A DNA stretch of 64,000 nucleotides from Rehmannia glutinosa (Eukaryota > Streptophyta > Magnoliopsida > Lamiales > Orobanchaceae): the NCBI GenBank assembly GCA_016081115.2, contig JABTTQ020003020.1, forward strand, positions 62,001-126,000. The letters are read 5' to 3'. This document shows, piece by piece, positions 34,382-45,179 of the stretch (positions are counted from its first letter, which is position 1; each line of letters begins with the position of its first letter). A model generated the notes under the pieces. That model was not told where the DNA came from and searched no databases. It saw only the letters and a program-made list of their open reading frames with translations. A program made the position numbers and the translations under genes.

Positions 34382-37043
34382 TTTTAATCATCTTCTTCAT
34401 ATCCGCTGTATGATTTTAACCTCTGATCTCTAGATCGCAAACTTGGTCACGGTTCTACACCTTCCAAGATTCGTTTCCTGACTTCTGGTTTCTTGATTAA
34501 TTTTTTCATTTTCTCTACTATCATGGATGCAAATGGTAATGTAGTCCCTCCTTCTCCCGTGGATGATTTCACATCTCCATACTTCTTGCACCCAAGTGAC
34601 AATCCCGATGCGGTGATTGTGTATGAGCCCTTTACAGGGGAGAACTACGTCTCCTAGAGTAGGGCAGTCTCAATGGCTCTTAATGTCAAGAATAAACATG
34701 GCTTCATAGACGATTTTTTGCCTATGCTTGATCCTACATCTGTGCTCTTATTTTCTTGTTGGCAAAGAGCAAACAACCTTGTCCTCTCATGGATTTTAAA
34801 TTCGATTTGTAAGGATATACGCCAGAGTTTATTATATTTCAGCAGTGCACAAGAAGTCTGGGATGAGTTGAAGGTTCAATATGCCAGAAGTGATGGACCT
34901 CGTGTATTCCATCTTGAAAAGACTCTCAGTTCAATCTCTCAGGGGTCTAATCCTGTTACTTCCTATTATAATCAGTTTAAAGGATTATGGGGTGAATACA
35001 TAAGCTTTCGGCCCATAGCTAAGTGTTCTTGTGGGCAATGTTCTTGCAATATTGTTGCTACTATGACTGCTAATCAACAGTCTGATTCAATAATAAAGTT
35101 CTTAGTTGGTCTTCATGAGTCTTTTGCTCAAATTAGGAGTCAACTGCTTTTGACAAGTCCTTTGCCTTCTTTGGCAAAAGTCTATTCACTTTTGCTTCAA
35201 GAAGAGGCTCAAAGAGGTTTACATAATTCCAATTCAGATATGCCTCCCCTAGAGTCCATGGCTATGTTAGTACGACAATCCAATAATTCAAGATTTCAAC
35301 ATCCTAAAGATAAAAAGAAGCCTAAGTGCACCCATTGTGGTTTCATTGGTCATACCATAGATAAATGTTTTCAGCTTATTGGTTATCCACCAGGGTGGAA
35401 AGGTCCAAAGAGTCCAAGAAACATCAAAGACAATGTTATGGCTAATGTTACACAATCTTCTCCACAAAAGACTGAGTCAGCTGCTAAAGATTTTACTGCT
35501 CATCCTTTCTTTTCCCAAGAAATGTTAGAAAAGTTTCTAACATATGCTAAAGACCATAATACTTCAAATATCTCCAAAGATATCTCACATTCTGCAACAA
35601 CTTCAGTCTCAGGTATATCTCATAATATTTCTTACTCAGACAACTATCATTATTGTGCAGCCACAAAGGTATTTCATAGATGGATACTTGACACAGGTGC
35701 CACTGATCATATGATCTGTGACACATCTCTTTTTACAAGTAATCCAACACAAATTTCTATTCCTATCAATCTGCCTAATGGCAATGTAACAGTAGCCTCT
35801 CACATTGGTGAAGTAAAGATTTCTGACAGCTTAATTTTACATAATATTTTATGTGTTCCATCTTTCACTTTTAATCTAATATCTGTTTCCCAGCTAACTA
35901 AAAACTCTCAATATGTTCTCCATTGTTTGGCCTCACAATGTCTTTTGCAGGACATGAAAAGCCTCAAGATGATTGGTTTTGCTGAGGAAAGAGGAGGTCT
36001 TTATCATATAAAATTTCCAACTGTGGCAGCTGCTCATACAAATGTATCTCTATGGCATAATATATTAGGCCATGCTTCCTCACATAGTCTTTCCTTGTTA
36101 CCACACATTACTGTTGACTCTCAAAAGTTTAATACTTGTGATGTTTGTCATCTTGCCAAACAGAAAAGATCACCTTTCAATAAAAGTACTTCTCTTTCAT
36201 TGGTTGTGTTTGATTTAATCCATTGTGATCTTTGAGGTCCCTTTTCTATTGCTTCTTATAGTGGTTACAAATATTTTTTGACAATAGTTGATGATTACTC
36301 AAGGTGTACTTGGATATATTTACTCAAGAATAAATCTGACATAAAGTTTCGTCTTGAAGCTTTTGCAAAAATGGTTATCACTCAGTTTGACAAAAAGATC
36401 AAAGTACTAAGAAGTGACAATGGCACTGAGTTCATTCTACCAGATTTTTATAAATCTAATGGCATTTTGCATAAAAAATCTTGTGTAGAAACTCCACAAC
36501 AGAATGGTTTGGTGGAAAGAAATCATCAACATCTACTTAATGTAGCTCGAGCTCTTATGTTTCAGTCACATGTTCCTCTCCATTTTTGGGATGAGTGTAT
36601 TCTTACTGCTGCTTATATCATCAATAGAACTCCTACATCTGTTCTTAATAGTAAATCTCCTTTTGAAAAGCTTTTTAACAAATTACCTGATTCTTCCAAT
36701 TTTAAAGTGTTTCGTTGTCTAGCTTATGCTTCCACTTTATCAAGACAAAGAACAAAATTTCATCCAAAAGCTATTAAATGTGTTTTTCTTGGCTATCCTT
36801 TTGGAACAAAAGGTTACAAATTGTATGATCTCAATTCTAAACAAGTTTTTATTTCTAGAAATGCTATTTTTTATGAGAGTGTTTTTCCTTTTAGCACAAT
36901 AAAAGACAATTCTAACAAAGTATGTCCTATAATTCAACAGTTACAAACTGATTTTCAAGGTTTTCAAGCATAAGATTCTGTTTTTTTATCACAGACATAA
37001 TATGCAAAACTCTAATCCTGTTTTTCAGGTTCCTACCAATGAT

Positions 37044-37187
37044 ACTCAACTGACTAATGAGAATCAGCTGTTTAATGAGACTCAGCTGACTAATGAGAAT
37101 CATCTGCTTAATGAGAATCAGCTGCCTAATGAAACTCATCTGACTAATGAGACTCAGCTGTCTAATGCGACTCAACTGATTAATGGT
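37044..37187 (+). repeat. Eight tandem 18-bp units in copia pol
   Basis: Eight 18-base units close to actcagctgactaatgag, each coding a hexapeptide near TQLTNE (variants NQLFNE, NHLLNE, TQLSNA). They lie in the linker between integrase and reverse transcriptase. Unit divergence is mostly confined to one or two positions. Confidence 0.88.
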
Positions 37188-38957
37188 GCTCAGCCAAATA
37201 CTACAGTTGAGACTCAGAATGAAGAAAATATGCATCAAGAAACTAATAGAAGATCTTCCAAAACAAGAGTTGTTCCTGCTCATCTTTGAGCCTATGATTA
37301 TAATTTGCCCCTTCATTGCATTCAAATTTTGTTTCCTCGGGAAAACAATATCCTATTTCTAATTCTCTATCTTATGAACTTCTTTCTGACAGTCACAAGT
37401 GTTTCATTGCAAGCATTACTCCTATCATTGAACCAAAGACATATGCTCAAGCTGTCAAACACAAAGAATGGCAAGAAGCCATGAAAGCAGAGATTCAGGC
37501 CTTGGAAAAGAATAATACATGGTTATTAATGAATTACCCGCCAATCAACATTGTATTGGTTGCAAGTGGGTGTTTAAAGTCAAATACAAATCAAATAGCT
37601 CAATAGAAAGATACAAAGCTAGGCTTGTTGCTAAAGGGTACACACACAAGAAGAAGGTCTAGACTATTTTGATACTTTTTCGCCAATTACAAAGCTTACC
37701 ACCTTTGTCGATTGGTCTTGACTATTCGTGACTAAGAATTGGTACCTACATCAGCTAGATGTAAACAATGCATTCTTGCAGATCTTAATGAAGATGTTTA
37801 CATGAAGCCTCCTCCTGGTTATTGTTCTCCTAATGACACAATAGTTTGCAAATTAACCGAAAGTTTATATGGCCTCAAGCAAGCGTCAAGACAATGGTTT
37901 CAAAAGCTTACTTCTTGTCTCATTCAATATGGATTTTCTCAATCTAGATCAGATTGTTCTCTGTTTCTTAAGTCTCATTGCAACTCTATAAATGTGTTGT
38001 CTGTTTATGTAGATGATATCATTCTTGCTAGTAATAATCTACAGGAAATTCAAAGCCTCAAGGCTCATTTGGATGCCACTTTTACCATAAAGGATCTGGG
38101 AACTCTCAAATATATTTTGGGAATTGAAGTTGCAAGGTCATCCAAAGGAATAAGCATATGTCAAAGGAAATATGCCCTTGACATTCTTAATGAAACTGGT
38201 TATATAGGTTGCAAACCTAGTCAAACCCCTATGGATTCTAAGTTGAATCCTTCAAATACTGATGCTAAACCTTTAGCAGATCCACCCATCTATAAAAAGC
38301 TTGTTGGCAGGCTTCTATATTTAACCATTACTAGACCTGAATTGTCTTACTCAATTCAATTTCTTAGTCAATTCATGTCTAACCCTTCTGAATTTCATCT
38401 ATCTACAGCTCACAGGGTACTCAGATATCTAAAAGCTAATCCTGACAAAGGTCTTCTTTATCCCTCAGATTCATCCTTGCAGCTCACAACTTATAGTGAT
38501 GCAGATTGGGCTAAATGTCCGGACACTAGAAGAAGTATAAGTGGTTTTGCAGTATATTTAGGACAAGCTCTTATCTCATGGAAAGCCAAAAAGCAGCCAA
38601 CAGTGAGCAGGTCCTCTACAAAGGCAGAATACAGGGCCATTGCATCTACTACATGTGAGTTTCAATGGTTAAGCTACCTTCTTCAAGACATCAAGATACC
38701 TCAAAAACAACCTGCTATAATCTATACTGACAAGAAGTCTGCTTATTGCATCTCTCAAAACCCCTGTCACCACGAAAGAACTAAACACATTCAGATCGAT
38801 TGTCATTTTGCTAGAGAGAAGATACAAGCTGGTCTAATCAGAATTCTACACATCCCTGCTTCCAAACAAACAACAGACATATTAACTAAGCCTCTCCCAC
38901 CACATCTATTTCATCAGTTTACACTCAAGTTGGGCATGTATGATATACATGCTCCAC

Positions 38958-38976
38958 TTGTGGGGGTGTGTGTGTG
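38958..38976 (+). other. Polypurine tract region with GT run
   Basis: ttgtgggggtgtgtgtgtg immediately before the 3' LTR. The G5 core is the likely plus-strand primer; the GT microsatellite beside it is unusual for a polypurine tract. Confidence 0.6.
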
Positions 38977-39213
38977 TGTAAAAGCTCAGAATTAATTCAA
39001 GAAACTGGTACTCAAACCAGTCATCAAGATATCAAGTCCATCAGTTAGTTATAGTCAGTTTAGTTTAAGTTTGTTATGAAAGAATATCTTAGCTATATAT
39101 ATTGGTCATCTACAGATATGTAAATCGCTTTTCTCATTCTATTCAATTGTATAAAACTCTGCTACTCCATGAATAAGAATTCGATCAAGATGTTCAGTTC
39201 ATCAATTTCCACA
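38977..39213 (+). repeat. 3' LTR of the nested copia element
   Basis: 237 bases matching the 5' LTR with six substitutions and a 3-base deletion. Ends CCACA, then the ATCAC duplication. Confidence 0.93.
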
Positions 39214-39244
39214 ATCACCATACCAAACCATCTATCCATCGTGT

Positions 39245-39576
39245 TCATACCATTCTCATGTCATCCTCAACCACCTGAACCCTAATCGTTCTAGCCAACT
39301 GAACATCCTGGGGCATAATATATAATGGTAACTCTCTTTGCATGAATAGCACATAGATTAGTATCCTGAAACAACCCGACCAAATAAGCCTCTTATGTCG
39401 CTGTCGCGGCGCCACAACGGAGCTCTGGAACCTCATATCGATCTTGAAATCCTGTGCGATCTCACGAACAAAACTCTAGATCGACAACTTTCAAATATAA
39501 CAGTTCAATGGATTTTTTGTATTTTTCGATTCTTGGTATCTAAAGGGTCTCACGGCCAAAATTCTGATTCTGTGAC
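39245..39576 (-). pseudogene. Histone H3 fragment, frameshifted, inside the MULE
   Basis: On the minus strand, codons align in shifting frames with the H3 fold from about residue 40 to the end of the 136-residue protein: a CACAG..TCAG block matching HRFRPGTV, EKYKKSIELL (for RKYQKSTELL), DMRFQSSVV, EAYLVGLFQDTNLCAIHAKRVTI, and MPQDVQLART. At least two frameshifts, an internal stop and loss of the RGERA end make it nonfunctional. The N-terminal tail with the modified lysines is absent. It lies between the nested copia element and the right MULE TIR, so it is either a fragment captured by the MULE or an inserted pseudogene. Confidence 0.82.
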
Positions 39577-39810
39577 CATGTATGACAAAAGAAATTGGTT
39601 CCTCAATTTTGAGAGAAAAAAATATCAGTTGAAAGTTCAAAAATATTTTAGAAAATGAAATGTTTGTATTTAAATTTGAGGGTTTCAGTTTTGAAATTCA
39701 AGATGAAAGTATTAAGGGGGAATTTCTTGAAATGGAGGGAAATTATAAGAAACCATGGTTAATTACTAAAACCAAAAAAAAAAAAAAGGAAAATTCCTCA
39801 AGTTGATCTG

Positions 39811-39909
39811 TAAGCATAAAAATAGAGGAAGGAATCAATTTGCCACATGTCATGATTTGTATGGATTGGGGTAATGGCCCATATGCTAGCATCGAATTCG
39901 CCCAATGGC
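39811..39909 (-). repeat. Right TIR of the FAR1-type MULE
   Basis: Reverse complement matches 29416-29513 at about 92%, including the ccaatccatacaaatcatg core. It lacks the 60-base period duplication of the left copy. Confidence 0.75.
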
Positions 39910-39963
39910 AATGGGAATGCACATTTATTAGGCATGACAATAGAGGGAGTTTAGGTCTTGTAT

Positions 39964-40500
39964 GGTTATGTTTCCATGGTTCATTTATAATTTCTAGTGT
40001 TGAAAAATGAATTTTGAGAATTTATTGATTTTCGTGTGAAAACTTGAATTATGTTTGAATGAATGAATGAGAATTAGTTTTATGTAGGTTTGAAAATGAG
40101 ATTATGTTTGGTTGAGTAGTTTTGAAGTATTATTTTAAGTATATAATAATTTGAAAAGTTGATAGTGATTGAATATTTTAATTAAATATATAATATTATA
40201 TTTGTAACATTGTGGGTGGTGGGTCCCATTGGATATATAAATTAAAAATAGTAATATCATAAGTAGATAGAATTGGTAATGGTGGGTCCCACATGTATAA
40301 TTGGATGAAAAGATGATAATAGTGATTGATTAGTGATGTAGGGTAGTGTATAGGTTGAGAATTGAAATTATAAGTTTGAGATGATGTTTTATGTGAAAAA
40401 TAGAATATGAAAATGATGATTTCCATTGGAAATTTTATAAACAAACATGATTCCATTTTTATGATAGTTGGAAATTTGAAAATTGGTTGGAAACATAAAC
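39964..40500 (-). mobile_element. MITE family A, uninterrupted copy
   Basis: Bounded by ggttatgtttcc and ggttggaaacataaac. On the minus strand it is colinear over its whole length with 22201-23250 minus that copy's nested insert. Shared blocks include 'actactcaaccaaacataa', 'cattcatccaaacataatt' and 'gacctatcattaccaac'-like strings. Noncoding. Confidence 0.7.
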
Positions 40501-40729
40501 AAACAAAGGCAAGATTCCCACACCATTTGAGGCGTGTTTTTACATCACAAATAAGCCTGACATATATGGTTTGAGATTTTTGTTTCTAAACTCACTCTTT
40601 TTATTTTCTAAAAACTTTTATTAAAAATATATTTTCTCCAGTGTTTTAAAGGTATTATTGTTAAAAATACAATGTTTTTCAGGGATGTCAATAGTCTTTG
40701 GGTCAGTCCATGTTTGATTTAGGGTTATG

Positions 40730-41913
40730 TAGGGATGACAATGGGCGGGGACGGGGCTGGTATGGGACATACCATCCCCGTCCCCGAATCTCATTTCAAA
40801 TACCATCCCTGTACCATTCCCCGTTTTGTGCATCTAGTACGGGGATGGGGAATCCCCATTCGGGGAACGGGGTCCCCACGGGGAATCGGGGTCCCGTTTT
40901 GTATTTATTAATTAAAAAAATACTTAAAATAATAAATATTTTAAATAAATAAAAATATCATGGATCACTAATCTTATAATAACCCCACAATATAAAATAC
41001 CTTAACAAATTGAGTTAAATACAACAATAATCGAAAGATAAAGTCTTGCAATCTTAAAAATAAAAAGTCCTTACAATATAAAACACACAATATTTAAGGT
41101 TTAATTTTAAGATTGGACAAAATAAAAAAATATAAACATAATTAATATTAATATATATATTTCGGTGAACGGGGACGGGGACGGAGAATCCCCATTAGGA
41201 GCGTCAATTTGTGACACGACACGATAACCCGACACGAATCTAACACGAATTTAGCAGGTACATGTACAACCCTTAACAGGTTCGAGTCAAAATCAGGTCG
41301 GACACGGTTAACACGAAAAATAAATAGGTCGGGTCGGGTCGACCCGCGGGTCGACACGATTGACCTATGTAACCCGTTTAATTTTATTGTGATATATTAT
41401 TTTAATATTTTGTGATGTTTTAGTTGGTTATATGATGATGGAAAAATTATTATATGCAATTTTTTAATAAATTTTAATATTTAATGTATTTTTTATTTGT
41501 AATTTTATATTTTTTTGATTTTTTAATATTTTGTTTTCGTGTCAAGTTTAAATTATACAGTTTTTTAGTGTCGTGTCGGGTTACCCGTGTTATAAACGGG
41601 TCGTGTATCTTGACACGAATAATTAAACGGGTCGGGTTCGGGTCAGACCTGTAATACCTGTGTAAAAACACGACCCGCGAACACGAAACACGACACGATT
41701 GACACCCATAATCCCCGTTATATCTAATCGGGGGCGAGGACGGGGGCGGGGATGGGACGGGGGATATAAATACCATCCCCCTTCCATCCCCGATTTCAGA
41801 AAAATGGGGAATCCCCATCCCGGCTACCATCCCCGAATTAAACGGGGATTCCCCGTCCCATTTTGTTCGGGTACCAACGGGGATGGTTCCCCGCGGGGAT
41901 TTTGCCATCCCTA
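40730..41913. mobile_element. GC-rich hAT-type MITE with nested repeat
   Basis: Ends TAGGGATGACAA and (reverse) TAGGGATGGCAA, flanked by exact octamers GGGTTATG (40722-40729 and 41914-41921), the hAT-type duplication. The arms are packed with alternating 'cggggac', 'ccccgtcccc' and 'ggggaatcccc' blocks that form many small hairpins. A 'CGTGTCG' repeat element has inserted at 41200-41707. Confidence 0.8.
41200..41707 (-). mobile_element. 'CGTGTCG' repeat element, second copy
   Basis: Starts gcgtcaatttgtgacacgac and ends gattgacaccc. Reverse complement is homologous to 22366-22859 throughout. Rich in 'gacccg', 'cgtgtcg' and 'acacga' motifs. Noncoding and nested in the GC-rich hAT MITE. Confidence 0.7.
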
Positions 41914-42093
41914 GGGTTATGCTCAAAATACATGAAAAAATAAGTAAAAGATAAAACAACTACATTTTAGATAAATTAGTAACTTCATGTCGTGTTCGTG
42001 TTTGGATAGGGTTAGGGATTGACACCCCTAATTTATTCAATGTTTGTATTTATTAAACGAATCGCATGTGTTTAACTTTTGGTCCGAAAACAC

Positions 42094-42250
42094 CTTGAGG
42101 GGGGGGGGGTTCAAGTTTTACCAAATTCACATGTTGGTTGTTGCCATCCGTAGTGGTAACTGGTAAGGTACACCAAATATATATCGCGCCTTATACTGAT
42201 ATACTACTCACACGCGCGCGCGCACACACACATATATAATATATATTTAA
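42094..42250. repeat. Poly-G run and compound microsatellite
   Basis: A run of ten or more G near 42098-42108, then at 42209-42250 a compound (CG)n-(CA)n-(TA)n tract. Simple-sequence DNA; no gene. Confidence 0.7.
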
Positions 42251-42336
42251 TATATACCATCCGATGTAACATCTACAAAGTCGGATGGATTATGTGGCAA
42301 CAATTTCATACAACAAGAGGCCATCAATCTTATAAA

Positions 42337-42690
42337 GGGAGTTTTTGCAAATTAGAAGAAGTGATTTATTGCAGTAGAATCAAAAATAGTTTAAAATCAG
42401 AAGTTGTTATGGTTTAAAAATAGAATCAAAAGTTGATCATTGGAGGTTGAGATTGTTTGGTAAAAAAATTAAAAAAGTGATTATTTGTTTATAAAAGTCA
42501 AATCACAAGCATAAGTAGAAATCTAAAAGGTTGTGATTGCCTATGGAAAATTCTCAAAAAGTTAATCTCTCTCTTTGTTAGATTTTGATTAAACGGTTTA
42601 ATCAAAAGCAGTTGACATTTACAAACACACGAAAGTGATTTTTTCAGCCAAAACTAAGAAATACTTTTTGTAGTGATTGCAAATACTCCC
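42337..42690. repeat. Possible MITE (GGGAGTTTTTGCAA ends)
   Basis: Left gggagtttttgcaaatta and right (reverse) gggagtatttgcaatcac form an imperfect TIR. The interior repeats 'aaagtgattttt / aaatcacttt'. No convincing duplication was seen, so this is a weak call. Confidence 0.4.
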
Positions 42691-43681
42691 AAAATGCTTG
42701 ATGAAAATTACTTTTGTCAGGAAAGCACTTTTTCAAGAAGCGCACTACACAAGTACAAATTCTCTTCACAAAAGCGCTAACACTTGTCTAAAAGTGAGCT
42801 TTTGCAAATGTATTTACTAAGGAAGTGTAACTTAATTCTTTTATTCATCTACAATTTATTATTCAATGTTATAAAATGTTTAACAGATAACGAACAAATT
42901 AATTAAAGTAAATATATTTGTGCACAAGAATCACGGAAAATAAAGTGAAAAAGTTATAGAAAGTAGGAAGAGGAAAACCTTTTCAACAGATTTATCATAA
43001 TATTAAGAGATAATTACAAAAATATCCCTAAGGTTTAGCTTAATTACCAAAAAAATATAGTTATCTTTCAAAATTACAGATATCCCTTGACATTTGTTTC
43101 TTTCTTACAAATCACCATTCAAAGAGAAGAAATATCTATTAGCTAAATATAAATCTCAATGGGGTGTTTGTAAGTTGTAACAATACAAGAGGTATTGTAA
43201 TTTTGAAATAATAGGAGTTTTATGTAATTAGGGCATCCACAACCCATCTCTATAACCTACACTACTACACCAAATATGCAAAAACTCTCTCCAACCCAAC
43301 TCTAAACCTTATAGAATTTTGGTGTATTGAATAATATTACACCAAATTTGGTGTGACACTATTCATTTACACCAAATTTGGTGCAATATGATATCCTCTA
43401 TTTGCGCTCCAATTCTCTTCTACTTCAAATTTAAATTCAAATTGTATCCTCATTTTATATACAATTAATTTATGTAACATGGTTTTAGAAATTATTAACA
43501 TTTGCTATAAATAATAATTGACAAATGATTATAATTTAAACCAAAAGAGATACTAATATTAATTATAATATTTATTTTTGTAATACTTATTAAGTAATAA
43601 TAATTAAATGTAAAATTTTAATTAATTACATTTGATGAGGATAATTTTGACACTGACACATCTAATATAACAATTATATGG
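42691..43681. other. AT-rich intergenic with MITE fragments
   Basis: Another copy of the 'ataattacaaaaatatccctaagg' dispersed motif at 43008-43060. A piece starting gggcatccacaaccca at 43229, with tandem 'acaccaaatttggtg' palindromes (43342-43385), looks like one end of another MITE. No gene. Confidence 0.4.
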
Positions 43682-45174
43682 GAGAAAATTGCATCTTTAG
43701 TCCCATAGGAATTGACATGTTGCACCCGTAGTCCCATGTCTGCTTAATGGTCCCATACGAAGCAAAATCTTGCATATATAGTCCCACCGTTAGTTTTTTA
43801 ACACCAACAACTTTCATCTCCGTTAAATGGTCAATTTGGAGGGAAAATTTAGGTCAGCCTTGTTTTTTGGAGGCAAAAAACAGGTGCAAGCTCAAATTTC
43901 ACTCATTTTTGCTCTAAAATCTTGAGAATAAAAATGAGTTCTTCCTCCTCTAATTATCTATGAGGCAAAAATAAGTCTAAAAATTATTTTATAAATTTAT
44001 AGATTAGAAATTAATATCTGATACATGGACATAAATCTAAAAAATATTTTAAGAATTTAAAAATCAACAGTTAAAATATAAATATACGATAATAAATCTA
44101 TAAAATGCAAAAATAAATTACAAATGTTATTGAATAAATTTTAAAAAATATTGAATTAATTCTAAAAATTTGAAATAATATTTAAAAGATTATTTCATAT
44201 ATCTAAACATTATTGAATAAATTTTCAAATTTAGTTATATATAAATTTATGATTTATTTAACTATTTTTCAAATATATGTTTGTAAATTTTAAATCATTT
44301 TAATAAAATTTAAAATTTTCAAAATAAAATTTTAATAAATTCAAAATAAAAGAATAAAAAGTATTTTAATAATGTAATCAAAATTAATTTTCAAATTTAG
44401 TTATATATAAATTTTCGATTTTTTTTTAACTATTTTTCAAATTTTTGTTTGTAAATTTAAATCATTTTTTAAAATTTTCAAAATAAATTTTAGATTACTA
44501 AATAAGGTTTAGATATTATTTTGGTAATATTTGGATTTACTCAAATAATTTTCACAATCTATTCAATAATTTTAATTAGTTATTTTTAGATTTATTAAAC
44601 AAACTTTGCAATTTCATATTTTAATTTCCCAGACTTATTTTTGTATATTTAAATTTATTATTGTTAATTTCTAAATTTTTGAAATAATTATCAAATAAAT
44701 TTTCAAATATTTTGATTTTAATTGTTAATTTATGTATTTGTAAAATATTTTTTTAGACGTTTTTAAGCACATAAATAATTATTTTCACCATAAAAGCAAT
44801 TCGCCCAACCGTTGTTTGCCATTGCGGTAATTTCCTCAAATTTCAACTCTTGTGGGACTTTAAATGCTAACAAAATAAACTATGGGACCGAGAATGCAAA
44901 GTATGGGACTACGAGTGCAACAAGCCAATTCTTGTGGGACCAACGATGTAATTTTCTCAAAATAAAACACGGGGTTTGATTAACAACTAACGTGCACGTG
45001 AGATGCACGTGTAATACTCCATTAGTTTTTTTACGGTCAAGGGACTACATTTGCAATTTTTGACTCTTGTGGGACTTTGAATGCTAACAAAATAAACTAT
45101 GGGACTAAGAATGCAAAGTATGGGACTATGGGTGCAACAGGCCAATTCCTGTGGGACTAACGATGCAATTTTCT
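43682..45174. mobile_element. TIR element with duplicated right end
   Basis: The left end gagaaaattgcatctttagtcccat (43682 on) is matched in reverse by the right end at about 44840-44958. That right end then recurs as a direct repeat at 45058-45174, about 91% identical by eye. Each end contains several 'tgggacta.g.atgcaa' units. The 1.1-kb interior is extremely AT-rich with repeated 'aaataattttcaaat' motifs and no ORF. No target-site duplication was found at either candidate right boundary, so superfamily is open. Confidence 0.6.
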
Positions 45175-45179
45175 AGACT

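Larger units (their letters stand above)
34523..38995 (+). pseudogene. Copia gag-pol polyprotein, broken
   Basis: Starts at ATG 34523. Gag has a UBN2-like region and a zinc knuckle CTHCGFIGHTIDKC (near 35330). Protease: ILDTGATDHM (near 35690). GAG-pre-integrase: LWHNILGHAS. Integrase: TIVDDYSRCTW, LRSDNGTEF, PQQNGLVERNHQ. A hexapeptide repeat segment (37044-37187) lies between integrase and RT. RT: PPPGYC, LYGLKQASRQW, catalytic VYVDDIIL; RNase H: TYSDADWA, SRSSTKAEYRA, NPCHHERTKHI. Breaks: TAG at 34655, TGA at 36233, a TAA at 36971 with a frame change in a T run near 36980, TGA at 37287, and frameshifts at about 37550-37740. It reads into the 3' LTR and stops at 38995. Confidence 0.93.
34133..39213 (+). 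mobile_element. Complete copia LTR retrotransposon nested in the MULE
   Basis: LTRs at 34133-34372 and 38977-39213 begin TGTAAAAGC and end CCACA. Exact 5-bp duplications ATCAC lie at 34128-34132 and 39214-39218. The primer site tggtatcag follows the 5' LTR. By eye the LTRs differ at six positions plus a 3-base indel (about 97.5% identity), so insertion is fairly recent. The gag-pol region is complete in length but has several stops and frameshifts. Confidence 0.95.
29416..39909 (+). mobile_element. Large FAR1-type MULE with long TIRs, carrying a nested copia element and a histone H3 fragment
   Basis: Inverted repeats of about 98 bases, roughly 92% identical by eye, lie at 29416-29513 and 39811-39909 (shared core: ccaatccatacaaatcatg followed by acatgtggcaaattg). 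Between them are a FAR1/MULE transposase pseudogene on the plus strand, a complete copia insertion (34133-39213) and a broken histone H3 segment (39245-39576). Without the copia insert the element would be about 5.4 kb. Outermost ends and a 9-bp duplication could not be fixed; similarity may extend 20-40 bases further out on each side. Confidence 0.75.

Noticed and set aside
37002..37289. Separate gene encoding an NETQLTNE-repeat protein
   Set aside because: It is the frame-shifted linker of the copia polyprotein between integrase and RT.
43682..45174. CRISPR-like array of 'tgggacta' repeats
   Set aside because: Repeats are few, irregular and confined to element ends; plant nuclear DNA.
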